A stretch of DNA of 64,000 bases from Phanerodontia chrysosporium (GCA_001910725.1 MJGA01000006.1:1364001-1428000), one strand, 5' to 3'; positions 25,711 to 38,378 are shown, counted from the stretch's first letter. Program-made: numbers and translations. The notes: generated from the letters alone by a model not told the origin.

Positions 25711-25886
25711 TTATGCCTTGTCTTCAGACTGCGCTTTCGCCAAAGCCTCCTGCGCCTGCTTTTCTGCCAGCTTTCGCGGAATGGCCTCCACCATGACTTG
25801 TACCCGGCGCCGTTCGTCTTCCATAGCTTTGCGGCAAATAGTCCTGCGCACAGGGTCAAGCCTCGTATCGTAGCAGCGCCCATAGA
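25711..25886 (-). pseudogene. truncated copy of the last exon of the 71-residue gene
   Basis: Exactly 176 bases matching exon 3 of the gene at 28241-28550, with about ten substitutions and no gaps. The frame is still open (YGRCYDTRLD ... KAQSEDKA, stop). Sequence upstream of 25886 diverges at once, so exons 1 and 2 and their splice sites are missing; the copy therefore has no start. Four amino acids differ from the intact copy. It was probably made by a local segmental duplication that also carried the flank between about 25450 and 25710. Confidence 0.7.
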
Positions 25887-26577
25887 CTCCATACTTACAT
25901 TCCTCGTTTGGAATCGTAAGGAATCTAGTCAGACCTTGGCTTCACCTTCTATGATCTACGACTGAGAAACTGAAGCTGCCGCATCTGAGCGGCATGGGGG
26001 CAGAGCGCAGCTAGAAAGAAACGACGCCGCTCGCGGAGGGACAGCGCCGGGTCCGTCACCGCCATCACCGCCATCAGTCCGCATTGGGTTGCCAGCTGCG
26101 CTATGCTCACCTTCCGCCCCCATCTACCTTCAGCTCCAGGCCCAAATGGAGCTCGCCTCATGGGTCCTCCGTGCGTGCGTGTATCTCTCCTGATATTCAG
26201 CAATGCCAAGCGGAATCTCCCGAGCTGGACATTCGAGGGACGTGAATTGTGTCGCCGTTGCCCTTAGTGTCGAACCAACCCAGGCTCGGACTCGTTGCAC
26301 CATTGACTTGACGGCCTTGTCCTTATTATCTGTCCGACAGTCGTCGTGAAGGCGCGCCGCGCAACTGAACCCTCGGAAGCCATGCAGAGCTGTTTGCGGG
26401 AAATGGCGATGCGATGCTAAACCCTCATTACGTACACGAGGGTGGCAGGTGTGCGCAGCCGCTATACCATAACACTTGAGCTCCCCTCCCTCCAGCCATC
26501 GAACGACCGTATCCCTGCCACTCTCCACTCTGCATACCAATCCAACAACCTCCACCGACATCCGCTGACATCGCGCG

Positions 26578-28132
26578 ATGGACCCTCCGAAGTGCGCATC
26601 ACCTGCCCTGCGTACCAGAGGCTGGGACATCCCCGAAGAAGTTCTGCGCCACATCCTGTCATCCTTTGAACTGAGGCTGAAAGACGAATACGGTGGACGA
26701 GAATCCTCACAACGCGCAAAGCAGGCCCTCGTGGCGCCGAGCCTTGTGAACAGGTACTGGTCGACCACGATTCGCCCGCTCCTTTTCCGGTCGCTTCGCT
26801 TGGAGAGCCTCGAGGACGCGCTTTTTTTGCAGGAAGTGGTCCGCAAACCTGCGTTAGCAACGCCCGGTATGATGACGATCATCCACGACATACATATTTG
26901 GTACGATTATCCTCCGACAAAGCACTGGGTGTGCCATCTCCACTGGCTCATGAACCACTTGCGGATGACCCATTTCAACTGGTACATCAAGAGAGACGAG
27001 ATCAGTTCCACTTCGACGTCCGTGAAGTTCAACCCTTATACAGTCATCCCCAGCGTCACGCCATCCTTTCTTCGCATCTCCTTGCTCCACTTGGAAGGGC
27101 TGCAGTTCGAGAACTGCAGCGCATTCATGAGGCTGGTTGACAGCTTTTCGGACTTGAGAGATTGTTCCTGCAGTAACCTCAGCATCGTCGACCTGTCCCC
27201 GTATACGCCGCCCGCTGGAGACAGCGGCAGTCCGCCATGCAGAGGTCGCTCAAGTCCTGCCTTGTCAAGAACATCAAGAACATGCCACCCGCCGCCCAAG
27301 TAGCTCTCGCATCGGATCTCTGCAGGACTTCTGAACGACTGGGCTTCGAGGCGTGGAGACCAGTCTGTGATGCGTTAGTCGCGCTCGTTTCACATCCCTG
27401 GGAGTATTTTACTCTAGACATGTGGCCGCCGGTGCAGGCTCCTTCGGTAGGCATCCCCGACTGCTTGCAGGTACTCGAGTTGACGCTCTTCCTCCAGAGA
27501 GAGCAGCGATCAGGTTCACAATGCTTTACTCTGAGTTGGAATATGACGTTACCCAGGCCGAGATACGAGTCCACCGGCCCAAGGCAAGACCCCTGTCATC
27601 CGAAGAGCGCCTGCACGCGCGCAGCTGGAGCATGGAGCTCACGCCAGTATTCACAGGCATGCACACCACTGGATCTACCTCTCTCGACGCCCTACACTCG
27701 GGGAACCTCGCCGCACTCTCAAGTCTGGAGCAACTCGTTATACGGGCGCGGCCAGACCGCAAGGACAGTCTCAGCGGGATGACGAAGATCCTGTGCGGTG
27801 TGCTGCGCCGCACTCAGCTCTCCTGGGCCCTCGACTCCCGCCGGCTGACATTCGTGCGTGGCATCGGCGAGAAGTGGTACACCCTCGCCAGCGACGATAT
27901 CCTCTCTGTACCCGCAGAGCACGTCGTAGACGGCGTGCCCCTCGCGCTTGACGTTCCTGAGCAGGCCGAGTGGCTTCTCTGCTTCGAGCCAGAGGCGCGG
28001 GACGCGTACCTCCGACGAGTCCTCGCTCGGCGCGCAGAGGCGCTGGTACCTGCGGCCACCGCGGCAAGCCCCCAGCCAACCGCGGATGGGCGGCCTGCAT
28101 TCAGGATAGGTTACGCGAGCGGGCACATGTAG
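26578..28132 (+). CDS. F-box-like protein (two apparent frame breaks)
   Basis: About 518 residues if two single missing bases are allowed. The N terminus has a WDIPEEVLRHILSSF F-box-like helix and LVNRYWSTTIRPLLFRSLRL, typical of Agaricomycete F-box proteins; the remainder is leucine-rich without clear repeats. The first part is open from 26578 to about 27200-27240, the middle from there to about 27495-27510, and the last part from there to the stop at 28132. Both changes are in the one-missing-base direction. The end (FRIGYASGHM) lies in a segment whose 3' flank is partly duplicated at 25.45 kb. Either the sequence has base-calling errors or this is a decaying member of the family. Confidence 0.55.
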
Positions 28133-28240
28133 AGCAGGCGGGGTCTCTTGCGAATAGTTAGTGGGACGTTTGAGTTATGTGCTTGCATCATCAAACCCAG
28201 CGGATGTCAACATGTAGAAACGCTCGGAATTGAGAGAGAT

Positions 28241-28550
28241 TTATGCGTTGTCTTCAGACTGCGCTTTCGCTAAAGCCTCCTGCGCCTGCCTTTCTGCCAG
28301 CTTTCGCGGGATGGCCTCCACCATGACCTGTACCCGGCGCCGTTCGTCTTCCATGGCTTTGCGGCAAATGGTCCTGCACACAGCGTCAAGTCTCGTATCG
28401 TAGCAGCGCCCATAGACTCAGGACTTACCAGGTACCCAGAGATACGAGCATAAACGTACCCACAGCCCAGTTTGACGCCACGAAGGGGCCTGTGGAACCG
28501 GGTCAGCAAGAGCGTGGGGAGAACCTGCAGGAGGACGCACCGCTGCTCAT
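28241..28550 (-). CDS. small protein of unknown function, 71 residues
   Basis: Three exons: 28550-28541 (ten bases), 28489-28460 and 28416-28241. Intron 1 has GTGCGT, a CTGAC branch site and ACAG; intron 2 is only 43 bases. The spliced product begins MSSGPFVASNWAVVYGRCYD and ends in a highly charged, probably coiled helix rich in Arg, Glu, Ala and Lys (DERRRVQVMV to KAQSEDNA). There are three cysteines (18, 27 and 31). No signal peptide or membrane helix. I do not recognise the family; a small mitochondrial or complex-assembly protein would fit the size and composition, but that is a guess. It is convergent with the F-box gene. A truncated exon-3 copy at 25.7 kb keeps the frame, which supports coding status. 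Confidence 0.6.
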
Positions 28551-29941
28551 CCCGCGGATGACGCCTATACCAGCACCACTAGATATTCCGCTGAGCAGAC
28601 TGCTCCTAGCACATTGAATCTCGTTTATGTGCGACAAGTCATCCCGAATGGAGATTCTCTTCCTTAACCCGCCCGGGATTAGCTCCATCATGCAGGCAAA
28701 GCAAGAGTGGTGAATACCTTGACAGCCTCCTTTACGTCGCCCCACCAACTACCTGTGGTCTCCGTCTGGTATACCGGTCTTTTGCTGGGAGTGTTTTCAG
28801 CGGGCGTCGATGGAGAGTCCATGTTGGGAGGACAAAAGGTTGTGGTCGGGTTGAACGAGATGCAAGCGCCGGTGCTAGGCCCAAACCGGCGAGCATCGTG
28901 GCGCGGAGAATGCCGATCAAGCGATCAAAGCTTTCCCCTGAGGCTCGTCTGTCGACGCTCACTGACCACAAAAAGGCCGTCGAGAATGGATCTGAAATAT
29001 TGGCTTAGGCAGTACACAGAGATGTTTACCTTCTCCCAAGGGCACCTTTCTGGCGGCACGGTCACGACACAGTGGTGCGCAAGTGGTGCGCAAGATCGGA
29101 GCTGACTCGGTATTCGTACGCTACATCTGAGCCCCAAGCCAGCGGCTGCGATGCTTCCACGGCCAGGTGTGTGCTCATGGGCTCCGTTTGTGTTCCGTAG
29201 CAGCAATATAGTGGTGCTTACTCACGGCGAGGCTCCCCAGCAGCGTCTGTCTCGCCGCCGGCGCATCTGCGAGCCGTCTGCAAAGCACGCACGCTGGCCG
29301 GTGCTGCCCATCGAGCATCAGAACCACGGGGTAACATCCATCTCTGCAAGCCCCAACATTGCGTGGTGTGCACTCTTCTAGACTACGAATAGTTGATGCG
29401 GCATTGACCACCGCCCATCTCAGTAAGCATGCCTGCCTCAGTCACCTCCGGTGCCGTCGATGCAGACACTCGAGGTCTGCGAGCGACCGGCGGCGCACGC
29501 GGCTGACAATGCTGCGACCTTGGGCGCGCGCCGGAGCACAAACCGCCGGGCGACGAGCTTATCAAGGATCGCTCGGCTGCAGACTAGACGCCCGTGATGC
29601 GTGCGCGTGAAACCGCCCGCCCGTATTATTCATGGGCGCCCGCGCCTCCAGCCGCCAGCGACACCATGACATTGCATGCCATTTCGGGGATGCCGCTGCA
29701 TACGAGCGCGCTCTAGAGTACAGCGACGCTCGGCTGCACTGCTGTTTCGCCGCTGAATGCTTTGATTCTACGGGCGCGCCCAAGTCGCGCGATGGTGGGC
29801 ATCGCTGCGTTACCAATCCTCGTCCTCTCTGCAAGAGCGAAGCTATAAAAGCTCATGGCTAGCATGGACATACCCTCACTTCACTCACAAGCCTTTCACA
29901 CTTTCACATTCTCCAGCGCATCTCTACAAATCTCGTAAACA
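28551..29941. other. intergenic region upstream of the oxidoreductase gene
   Basis: About 1.4 kb without a supported gene; only short frames on both strands. The right end is the oxidoreductase promoter with its TATA box. Confidence 0.4.
29844..29850 (+). promoter_or_regulatory. TATA box of the Rossmann oxidoreductase gene
   Basis: TATAAAA stands 98 bases before the start codon at 29942 and is followed by a C/A/T-rich leader with CTTTCACA repeats, a usual context for a well-expressed fungal gene. Confidence 0.65.
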
Positions 29942-31340
29942 ATGGCAGCAAAGACCCCTATCCTCATCTTCGGTGCTACTGGTATGTGCCCCACAGATGT
30001 ATACGAAAGCTGCTCACTCACATGCGTGAAGGATACATTGGAGGCACTGTCCTTGCCAAGCTACTGGCACACCCTACCGCCAAGACCTTTGACATCACCG
30101 CGCTCGTACGCAGCGAAGAGAAGGCCAAGAAGCTCGAAGAATTCGGTGTCCGTACCGCTATCGGCTCCTACAAGGACCATGCGCTCGTCGAGAAGCTTGT
30201 CGAGAACGCACACATCGTCTTCAACATTGTCCGTCGTCTTCGTCGTGACATGTGAGAATGCCCAAACTAACCTCCTCCCCAGGCCGACGCAGACGACCTT
30301 CCCGCCATCCAGGCGGTGTTCAAGGGCCTCAAGGCGCGCCACGACAAGCACGGCGACGTCCCCGTCCTGATCCACACCGTACGTACCGCCTGGTCGACGC
30401 CACACACGCCGCTTGCTGACCCGCCGCCGACAGTCGGGCACCGCCGTCGTGATCGAGGGCGAGGACAAGGGCAACGTCGCGAGCGAGCACATCTTCGACG
30501 ACTCGAACGTCGAGCAGATTGCGGGCATCAACCCCGCCGCGCCGCACCGCAATGTCGACGAGGCCGTCTTTGCGGCCGACAGCGAGGGTGCGTCTCCCCA
30601 GCCTCCCTTGTAGCGCCGCCGGGCTGACGCGTGCGCGCGCACACCAGGCTACTGCAGGACGTACATCGTCTCGCCGGGCACGATCTACGGGCTCGCGCGC
30701 GGCCCGCTCGTCGACGCGGGCGTGCAGAACCGCTTCTCGATCCAGATCCCGTACCTCATCAAGGCGTCGCTCGCGCGCGGCCGCGCGGGCGTCGTCGGCA
30801 GGGGCGTCGCGCTCTGGCCGGACGTGCACGTCGACGACGGTGCGCCTCTTCCTTCCCGCGCCTACAAGTTGGAACTGACACACTCGCTCCGTTTGCCAGT
30901 CGCGGACCTGTACGTCGTGCTCCTCGACGCTATCGCCGCGCGCGGCGCGGACGCCGTCGACCACGGCGCGCGCGGATACTACTTCGCGGAGAACGGCGAG
31001 CACTCCTGGGGCGAGCTCTCGCGCGCGGTCGGCAGGGCGATGGTCGAGCTCGGGCTCGCCACGGACGCGGAGCCGACGCCGTTCTCGGACGAGGAGCTCG
31101 CCAGGTACTTTGGCTCGGTGGTGCGTGGATTCGGCTGTGCGGCTGTGCATGAGGGCGCCGGTTGCTGACTGACTGTGGCTGCAGGAGATGGGCAACCTCT
31201 GGGGCTCGAACGCGCGCGTCCGCGCGACGCACTCGAAGGCGCTCGGCTGGAAGCCGAAGTACACCGTCCAGGACATGCTGGCCAGCATCAAGCCTGAGGT
31301 CGAGGCGATTGCGAAGCAGCAGGCGGCTCAGAAGCAGTGA
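29942..31340 (+). CDS. NAD(P)-binding Rossmann-fold oxidoreductase (NmrA/epimerase-like)
   Basis: Seven exons: 29942-29981, 30032-30228, 30283-30378, 30434-30587, 30648-30839, 30900-31117 (or 31120) and 31185-31340, about 350 residues with an intact frame. The nucleotide-binding loop ILIFGATGYIGG is split by intron 1. It continues with LVRSEEKAKKLEEFG (strand 2, cofactor discrimination) and YCRTYIVSPGTIYGL. The C-terminal half has YYFAENGEHSW and a terminal HSKALGWKPKYTVQDML motif, as in uncharacterised yeast YLL056C-like proteins and atypical short-chain reductases. Substrate unknown. The donor of intron 6 can be GTGGTG or the stronger GTGCGT three bases later, which differs by one Val. Exons 4-6 are very GC-rich. 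Confidence 0.85.
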
Positions 31341-31595
31341 GAGCTGCAAAGTTGATGCTCGATAGACCCATGTACTTTGTCAATACCACGGATAGTAATC
31401 GGATCCATACCCTCCCTGACATTCTCGCAACGCTCGAGTGAACGGGAAGAAATGAGACTGGGTATATATCCGACAGTGAACTAAGCGTGGGTAAGATATG
31501 CTACACACAATCCATCCAGGAGTCCCAACAACAAACAACAAGAGCAGCCAAAGAGCGGATGAGAAACGAGACAAGAAGAGATCCCAGCACGGATG

Positions 31596-33081
31596 CTAGA
31601 CGGAAGATTCTGCGATGGAGTGGCGCATGTCCCTCTGCGCGAGGTCCTTCTCCCTACTAGCGTGATATGTGAGCGTTGTTTCTAGAGGCAGAATAGCGAC
31701 GTACATTTTGTTCAGGACACTATCGTTGCCCTTGTAGAAGCACAGGTCGTAGATAAAGGTCCCAGCTATCACCACTTTGAGCGTTCGTTCCCGTTAAGGG
31801 AGGGAAAAGACGTACAGAGAGCCCCCAAGATCGGCGCCATAATCGGGCACCAAAGCCAGTACTGGCTCCTGAAGTTAAAAACTACGGGGACGGCGCCGTC
31901 AATATGTGAGCGTCTAGAAATGTGTACCAAACCAACCTTCTTTTCCGTAGCCGACCATAGCCGTCAGGATCCTAGGCCCGAAATCACGAGCAGGATTCAG
32001 AGCGAATCCTAAGACCTGTCAGCCTATGATCGAGCCTCGAGCTGCCATGCAACGCACCCGTCTGCATGCCCAGCGAGGCAGCAATGCCAGGATGGTGACG
32101 AAGAGGACCAGTGGGACGAGGCCTGCGGGCGGGGGCGCGTTCCTCTTGTCGGTTACGGCGCAGATGACAAGCAGCAGAATAGTCGTGCCGAGATACTGGA
32201 TCGCACGCAAGAATGAGCCAGAACCACCAAAGAAGATGCAGTTCGACACACCTCCTCAAAGAAACAGGAAACCGGGTCATGTAGTCCGCCTGAACATGTG
32301 CTGATTGATACACGCAGCTCAGACCGAAGACTAGTGGCACTTACCGCGTAGGTGGCGAACAAGCCAGCGGTGCCTGGGACCGTGCGCGCATGCCGCCCGC
32401 CCTCCACGGCGTCGATCGCGTGGATGTAGTTCGCGTACGTGATCCCGGCGCCGCAGAGGCCGCCCAGGAGCTGCGCGAGCACGTAGCCGGGAACCTTCCG
32501 CCAGGGAAAGTCGCGCAGCGTCGCAAAGGCAAGGGTCACGGCGGGGTTGATGTGGCCCCCGGAGATGCCGCCGGAGACCCAGACGCCGAGGGCTATCCCT
32601 GTGGGTGGGCGAAAGGCAATGTCAGAGGGCGGGTCAAGGACGGAGCGCGGCGCACTGACCTGCTGCCCAGCCGAAGCACACGGAAAGGTAGTCCTGAGGC
32701 ACATATGTCAGGAGGGCGTACGCATGGAAGGTCAACTGCGGTGCTCACGCCTTTGGGGCTGGCGGATACCGATGCATTGCTGGACAGGGTAGCCTGGCAG
32801 TTGACGCCCGTGCCGATGATTACGAGGATCATCGTGCCAAAGAACTCCCCCGCAGGTTCGGTGATGAGCTCACTACAGTAAGCAGATGTTAGCGTGAGTG
32901 CACCCAATAGTGTCAGGAAATCATACCGGATGGCCAACCATCGACTCTTCGAGACAGCATAGTCTGACTCGGAGGGGACGAGCTCGGTGACAACCGTTGT
33001 TGGTACGGACGCCTTCGATTGGGCACGGTCGAAGGCGGGCATGCGCAGCGTACCGTCGTCGCAGCGGGTTGCAGAGGCCAT
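31596..33081 (-). CDS. aquaglyceroporin (MIP family), paralogue 1
   Basis: Six-helix channel for water, glycerol and small solutes. Ten exons: 33081-32927, 32872-32749, 32693-32660, 32598-32345, 32289-32252, 32195-32058, 32008-31937, 31881-31816, 31765-31705 and 31656-31596, about 334 residues. The first pore motif is GGHINPAVT, the second [12 protein letters not shown]; Asp after the second NPA motif is the glycerol-facilitator type. The N-terminal cytosolic extension is about 55 residues; the tail ends HSIAESSV. Two missing bases are required, at about 32269-32275 (in the exon otherwise reading ADYMT...EE) and at 32080-32090 (before AASLGMQTG). After repair every internal exon length matches a paralogue. 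First of four MIP genes in 15 kb. Confidence 0.9.
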
Positions 33082-35721
33082 TCCGTCCGGGCTGAGCGTC
33101 GTCGCGGGGAGAAGAGAGCCGATGGGTTGCAGACTCGAGGAGGGGGCTCAGCTCCTTATATCCCGCTGGCCCGCGACAGGCGTCGCACCGGAACAAGCGT
33201 CCTCGAGGCATGTCTCGTCAAAGCTCCCGTACCGTACGCGGACTTTGCGCGAGAGCCGAAGCGTTCGGCGGGTCGCCGGGAGACCCAGAGCCTGGGCAGC
33301 CCTGTCGGGTCGGTCGTAGTACCTGTGCGCGGGTGTCAGTGAGCTTTCGCAACACTTGCAACGCCGGGTGCACCATGCCTGTGTCAATGCATGACAAGTA
33401 AATACGTCAACGTGCTCGACGGACCGCCTCGACCTTCGGGCGTCGCGCTTGATTGCCGCCGATACGCCCATGTGTCGTAAATAGATGGTGGGATGGAACC
33501 GCGAATCACGCTTGGCTGTACCGACATCGATATCATGACTGGCATAGAGTTGCGGGTCGACAAGGTTAACCGCGCCTCTTCTGCGGAGAAGCGTCGTCGC
33601 GTGCGTAGGACGGGCAGCTGGCCTGCACGAAGGCGTCCTGCGATGCTTCTCGCGCTGCACCCTGATTCATTTCGACGCAGCTCGTACCGACCTGAGCTCA
33701 GCTGCAAGACCCTGCCCAGCCTAACGGAGTCAGCAGGCGATACGACGCACGGAGCTGAAGGGTCACCCGGTGTGAGTACATACCTTTTGTTGCACCGGAG
33801 ACAGCAGATCACCGAGCTCGGTGCAGTACGGGGCGGAAATGTAGAGACCAACCAGGGCCGGAGTACAAAGCGCAAGATGAGGGAGAGGATTAGGCACGAC
33901 CGCTGTGTGCCTGAGGTTCAGGAACACCTTCAATGGTGGTCGCGGTCATGCAACAGCTCCGTGGCATATGGGAGCAATTGTCCCTGGGCCAAGGTACGTC
34001 GACAAGTTGAACCTGAGGGTTATTGAGAGTATCGCGAGGTATGCACAGGAACACCGTCGACGGCGGCCACGAAAGCTTTGTTGGCTTCAAGTCTGAGGGA
34101 AAACGGCGGCAGCCCTGGCCGTGATGGGGAGATTCTCGAGCTTCATGATGTCTCTTCAGATGCACGTGTGTAAATCCAGCGACTCTGTAGGGATGGTCGA
34201 CCTTGCAACGCGAAGAGGAGTGCGAGGATGAAGTGGGCTGAGCTCAAGTTCAACGCGACTCCGTGACCGCGGCGCGCTAGAGCTCCACAACGGATCAATT
34301 GACAACACGTCGCCGACCTTGCCGGGTGTCGGGGAGACGCCTCGACGCCTTCCTCAGCGTAACATTGCCAAAATTCGAACTGGATCAGTCAAAACATCGA
34401 CGGTTCAGAAAAGAGAGATGGTAGTTAGGTGAGGCGCGTCATATGTCGACCTCTATAAAACTACTTACCGACAAATATCTGCAGCTCAGCGGTACATACC
34501 ACTAGTACTTACGGTTCCCGCGCCGGGTTACAGCACGGTGTGCGCACGCTCAGTTGAACGTGATATGCAACCGTGACCCCGCCTGAGAGCATACATGTAA
34601 GCTCTGACTGGATATATCTTGTTGATAACAGTAGATTTGAAGCCAAATAGGCTGTGAGTGCGCATGGCAGACATACTCGATTCTATTCTCCATGACGAAG
34701 AGCAAGTCAACACAGAGACATGCTTAGTCATAACTCTACATCGCCCTCGAGCTACCTAGTGAAGATACACATTCCACTCAAGTAGAAGCCGATTGAATCC
34801 AACAGAATGATATGTGAGGATGTGCTCACCGCTGCACCGTCAGCTCACGGGGAGAGCTCCCGACTCTCACCCCGAATGCGTGCTCAAGAAGTCTGTAGCA
34901 TGATGGCTCGCTACAGTAGAGCAGGGAGAGACATTAGCGTTGATCCTGCGGCCAGAGGTATATTTGCCATCCAATGCTTGGCAGCCGCTAAGTTACACAC
35001 CAAACGTGAAGGCAATACAGACACCATGCATCCTCGACCCCGTGATTTTTCAAGAGCGCACCAATGGCCCAGCTGATACACACACAAGACATGCAGTACA
35101 TCGACCTAGCCCCATCCGTCCCTCGCCGTTGCGCGACACCCAGTCCCTCTGGCTGAAAGGTTCTTCCAATCTGAGGAAGCCCCGCGGTGCTCACTCGTTC
35201 CTTCTTGCCTCCGCAGTTACGTGCTCAGGTACATGATGCCCCTGCTCAGCGCGCCCGTCAGCTGGCCAGCGTTCCACTCCGCTGGGTGTTTTAGGCGGAT
35301 CTCACTCGATGCGCCCGCCCGCCGGGCCTGTGTTCCCGCCGCGTTTGTATAGAACGCAGCCACGCCTGTCAACGACCCGTGGTACGACGGCGTACCTTCC
35401 TCCTAGTTGCATAAACGTGTGTGTTACCAGTTGCGAAAGCATTAACGGCAACTGGAATATGGGGGAACCGGAGAAAGTAGATGTCTTCACGAGGGGAAGG
35501 TGACAAATACCGAACTAACAATTGACTTGAAGCTACGGTGCACACTCGACACGCGCGCCCGGTGTGCAAGAAGGGAAAATATCAACTATCACTCACTATG
35601 CAATCAAGTAATCTACAGCCCTCAGTACAGCTACATATTCTTAAAGTAGTGGTGAAGTGCGGCGTGACGGGCATGAAGCTCATGACACCTCGTATGTGAA
35701 CGTAAGGTTCGTAACACCATT
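33082..35721. other. 2.6-kb spacer between aquaglyceroporins 1 and 2
   Basis: No supported gene. Frames on both strands overlap and lack codon bias or known domains. The left end is the promoter of paralogue 1: CCTTATATCC at 33154-33163 reads GGATATAAGG on the minus strand, about 75 bases before that start codon. The right end is the 3' flank of paralogue 2. Confidence 0.4.
33154..33163 (-). promoter_or_regulatory. TATA-like box of aquaglyceroporin 1
   Basis: GGATATAAGG on the minus strand, 73-82 bases before the start at 33081. Each of the four MIP genes has an AT-rich TATA-like element at about this distance. Confidence 0.5.
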
Positions 35722-37200
35722 TTAAACGCCTTCCGTGCCAGCAATGGGCTTCTGTCTCTCCGCCCGGATGGCCTGTTGGTGCGCCCTTCGTGCGTTGGCA
35801 TCACTGCGAGGTCGGTCAGATGAGTTGTATCGCCACGGACAGCGAGCGAGATACTCACGGTCGGTTGATGACGCTCTCCTGTCCCACGAAGAAGAACGTG
35901 TCGTAGAGGAACATGCCGACTGGAGTCGAGCCATGAGTCGACTAAGGACTGAATACATCAACGCCTAAAACTCACCGAGAGCGCCGACGATGGGGCAATG
36001 ACCGGGCACCAGAGCCAATATTGGCTGGAGTCAGGCGTCAGGAGAAGTCTCATGATGATGGGAGCATGCCAAACTTACTTTCGGAAGGAGAATACCGCGC
36101 CGCCGTAACCGACCATGGCAGTCAAAATCCGCGGACCCAGGTCGCGGGCAGGGTTGATAGCATAGCCCGTCTGGAAGCCCAGCGACGCACCAATTCCGAG
36201 GATCGTGATGAATAGTGCGAGCGGGACCAGGCCGGCGGGCGGGGGCCCGTTGTTCCTGTCGGTGAGCGCGCACACGACGATGAGCAGCACTGCGGTCCCG
36301 AGGAACTAAGGAAGACGTGTGAGAGTGCTTCCCAGGATGCCATGGAAGTCCGGGGCCTACCTCGTCGAAGAAGCAGGAGACTGATGTCATGTAGTCGGCC
36401 TGTAGCAGCGTAAGCAGAGAACGTGGATGGGAAGGGGGAAAGGACGTACAGCATACGTGGAGAACAGGCCTGCGGTACCGGGGACTGTGCGGATGTGCCT
36501 ACCGCCCTCAACAAGGTCGATGGCATGGATGTAGTTGGCGTAGATGATGCCGGCTCCGCACAAACCACCCATTACCTGAGCGAAGATGTATCCGGGGACC
36601 TTGCGCCAAGGGAAGTCACGGAAAGTAGCCAGAGCGATGGTCACGGCGGGGTTAATGTGTCCGCCAGAGATGCCGCTGGAGACCCATACGCCGAGAGCGG
36701 TACCTACAGCGAATCATCACGGTCAGCACATGGCGAGGACGAGAGGCGCTCCACTCACCGACTGCCCATCCGAAGTTAATGGAGAGGTAGTCCTGCACGA
36801 CGAGCGCACACATGAGCCCACAGCTCAAACAGGGACAAAGAGTTAGCACTCACACCCTTGGGACTAGACGCGACGGCCGGGTTGCCGGAGAGCACCACTT
36901 GGCAGTCCACCCCAGCTCCAAAAATGATGAGGATCATGACACCAAAAAACTCGGCGACATATTCCCGAATGGGTTCTCTTCAGACTCGTCAGAGAGAGCA
37001 GCACGACAGCGATCAGACAGCCTGGCGCACCTAACTCTAGACCACCAGTTCGGGTATTTTGTGTAATGTTCGACCGTGGTGGACGACACAAAGCTACCGT
37101 CGCGCTGAACGTCTTCCAGGTGCTCGGCAGTGTACTCTTTTGAGCCGGCACGTCTCTTGATCGGGTATTCAACGATGGAGGGCTCCGTGGAGGAAGACAT
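35722..37200 (-). CDS. aquaglyceroporin (MIP family), paralogue 2
   Basis: Nine exons: 37200-37031, 36977-36854, 36792-36759, 36703-36450, 36399-36361, 36305-36079, 36024-35976, 35919-35859 and 35803-35722, about 346 residues. Pore motifs are GGHINPAVT and [11 protein letters not shown] (Leu instead of the Phe found in the other three). Note SSGISGG where the paralogues have SGGISGG. The two exons between NPA motifs in paralogue 1 are fused here into one of 227 bases, and the following intron sits 16 bases further on than in paralogue 1. One missing base at about 35988-35996 (PVIAPIVGAL). N-terminal extension acidic/basic mixed; C-terminal tail ends in PIAGTEGV. Orientation is the same as paralogue 1. 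Confidence 0.9.
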
Positions 37201-38378
37201 GGCGTGAACAGGGAACGAGGAAAGCCGGAGGAAAGTGTGAGAGCAAATGGCCCGTATAAATAGGTGAGAGCGTGTGCGCTGTGAAGTGTCTCTGCAGGGG
37301 AATGCGAAGGATCAAACAACGCTGGAAGATATGAAGTTCCGTGAGGATCTGAGCGTCTGCAGTTATACGGCCGTCAGGGACGACTGGGACATACCTGGAC
37401 CTGGAACCGTCTGGTGCGTGCAGATGGGATGTGGGGCCCCATGGTCCGTGGCCTTTTGTACCGGGAAAAACGGTTGAAGCAGCCTTGGTGTCTTGGAGCG
37501 GCCATGCAACGAAGCTCCCCTTCGGAGGCGCTGCCGAAGGCAAATACTGTGTTCGTCCGGTCAAAATTTTTGCTACGACCGCGACTGCGCGCCGTCCGTC
37601 CATGCGGCGCGACAAAACTCTTCCGAAACATACGACGCGCAAGGCACGCCGAGGCACACGCATTGCGCCGGCGTCGGGGGTGGCGAGCGGAACTATTCGA
37701 GCGTCGCTGCGGGGCCGCGCCTGTCTTGCACCGGGACCCGCGGTGCGCCCTGCCCGACTGCATCACATGCATATGGCGCATTGATAGACACGAATGACAT
37801 CGCTGCGTACCTGCAATTGCTATGTCCTATCTGGCGTCGTGAGAGCCTGGCGACCGCGCTGCTGTTCGGAGCAGCCTGCAGGTCGTAATCGTCAGTCATC
37901 AGACCGATGGATGATGAGAATAAAGCGCGGCTACTCGCCAAGAGGAAGATGCAGCACATGGAACAATGTTCATGACCTGTCTCCGCTACCGGTTCCCTTA
38001 TCCACCGAACGGCGAAGGAAACCCATGTATGCAGCCCTCGCTTCCAACGATGCACGAGCTCACTCTAGGCGACCCCAAGACCCCCTAGTTATCGCCTTTC
38101 TTCGAGACTGTTCTTTGCTAGATGCGCTGCGACTTCTTCATCTGGTCTAGCTCGAGGCTGCAGCTCTATGAAGGCGTGCGGCGGCCGGGATTGAACTCTC
38201 GGTAGTGGAATGGTCTGGACGGCGACGAGAGCGGCTCGCTCAGGGAAGAGACCCGGGAACCTTAACCCCAGGCCGCTGCGACTTCCGACGTAACTCAGGC
38301 GCTTAGCTACCACTACACCTTGACTAGCTTCATTCACTGTGCAAACCACCACCAAATAACACCTCCGTTTCACTCGCC
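37201..38378. other. intergenic region between aquaglyceroporin 2 and the SYLF gene
   Basis: No supported gene in 1.2 kb. The left end is the promoter of paralogue 2. A tRNA-like pattern at about 38195-38325 on minus was considered and rejected. The plus-strand promoter of the SYLF gene lies at the right end. Confidence 0.4.
37255..37262 (-). promoter_or_regulatory. TATA box of aquaglyceroporin 2
   Basis: TATAAATA on plus, TATTTATA on the minus (coding) strand, 55-62 bases before the start codon at 37200. Confidence 0.5.

Noticed and set aside
38195..38325. tRNA-like pattern on minus (GTAGTGGTAGC at one end, AGTTCAATCCC at the other)
   Set aside because: The candidate A and B boxes are about 120 bases apart, the T stem has mismatches with an eight-base loop, and no seven-base acceptor stem closes the structure. 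At best a decayed or intron-containing tRNA; not listed as a feature.
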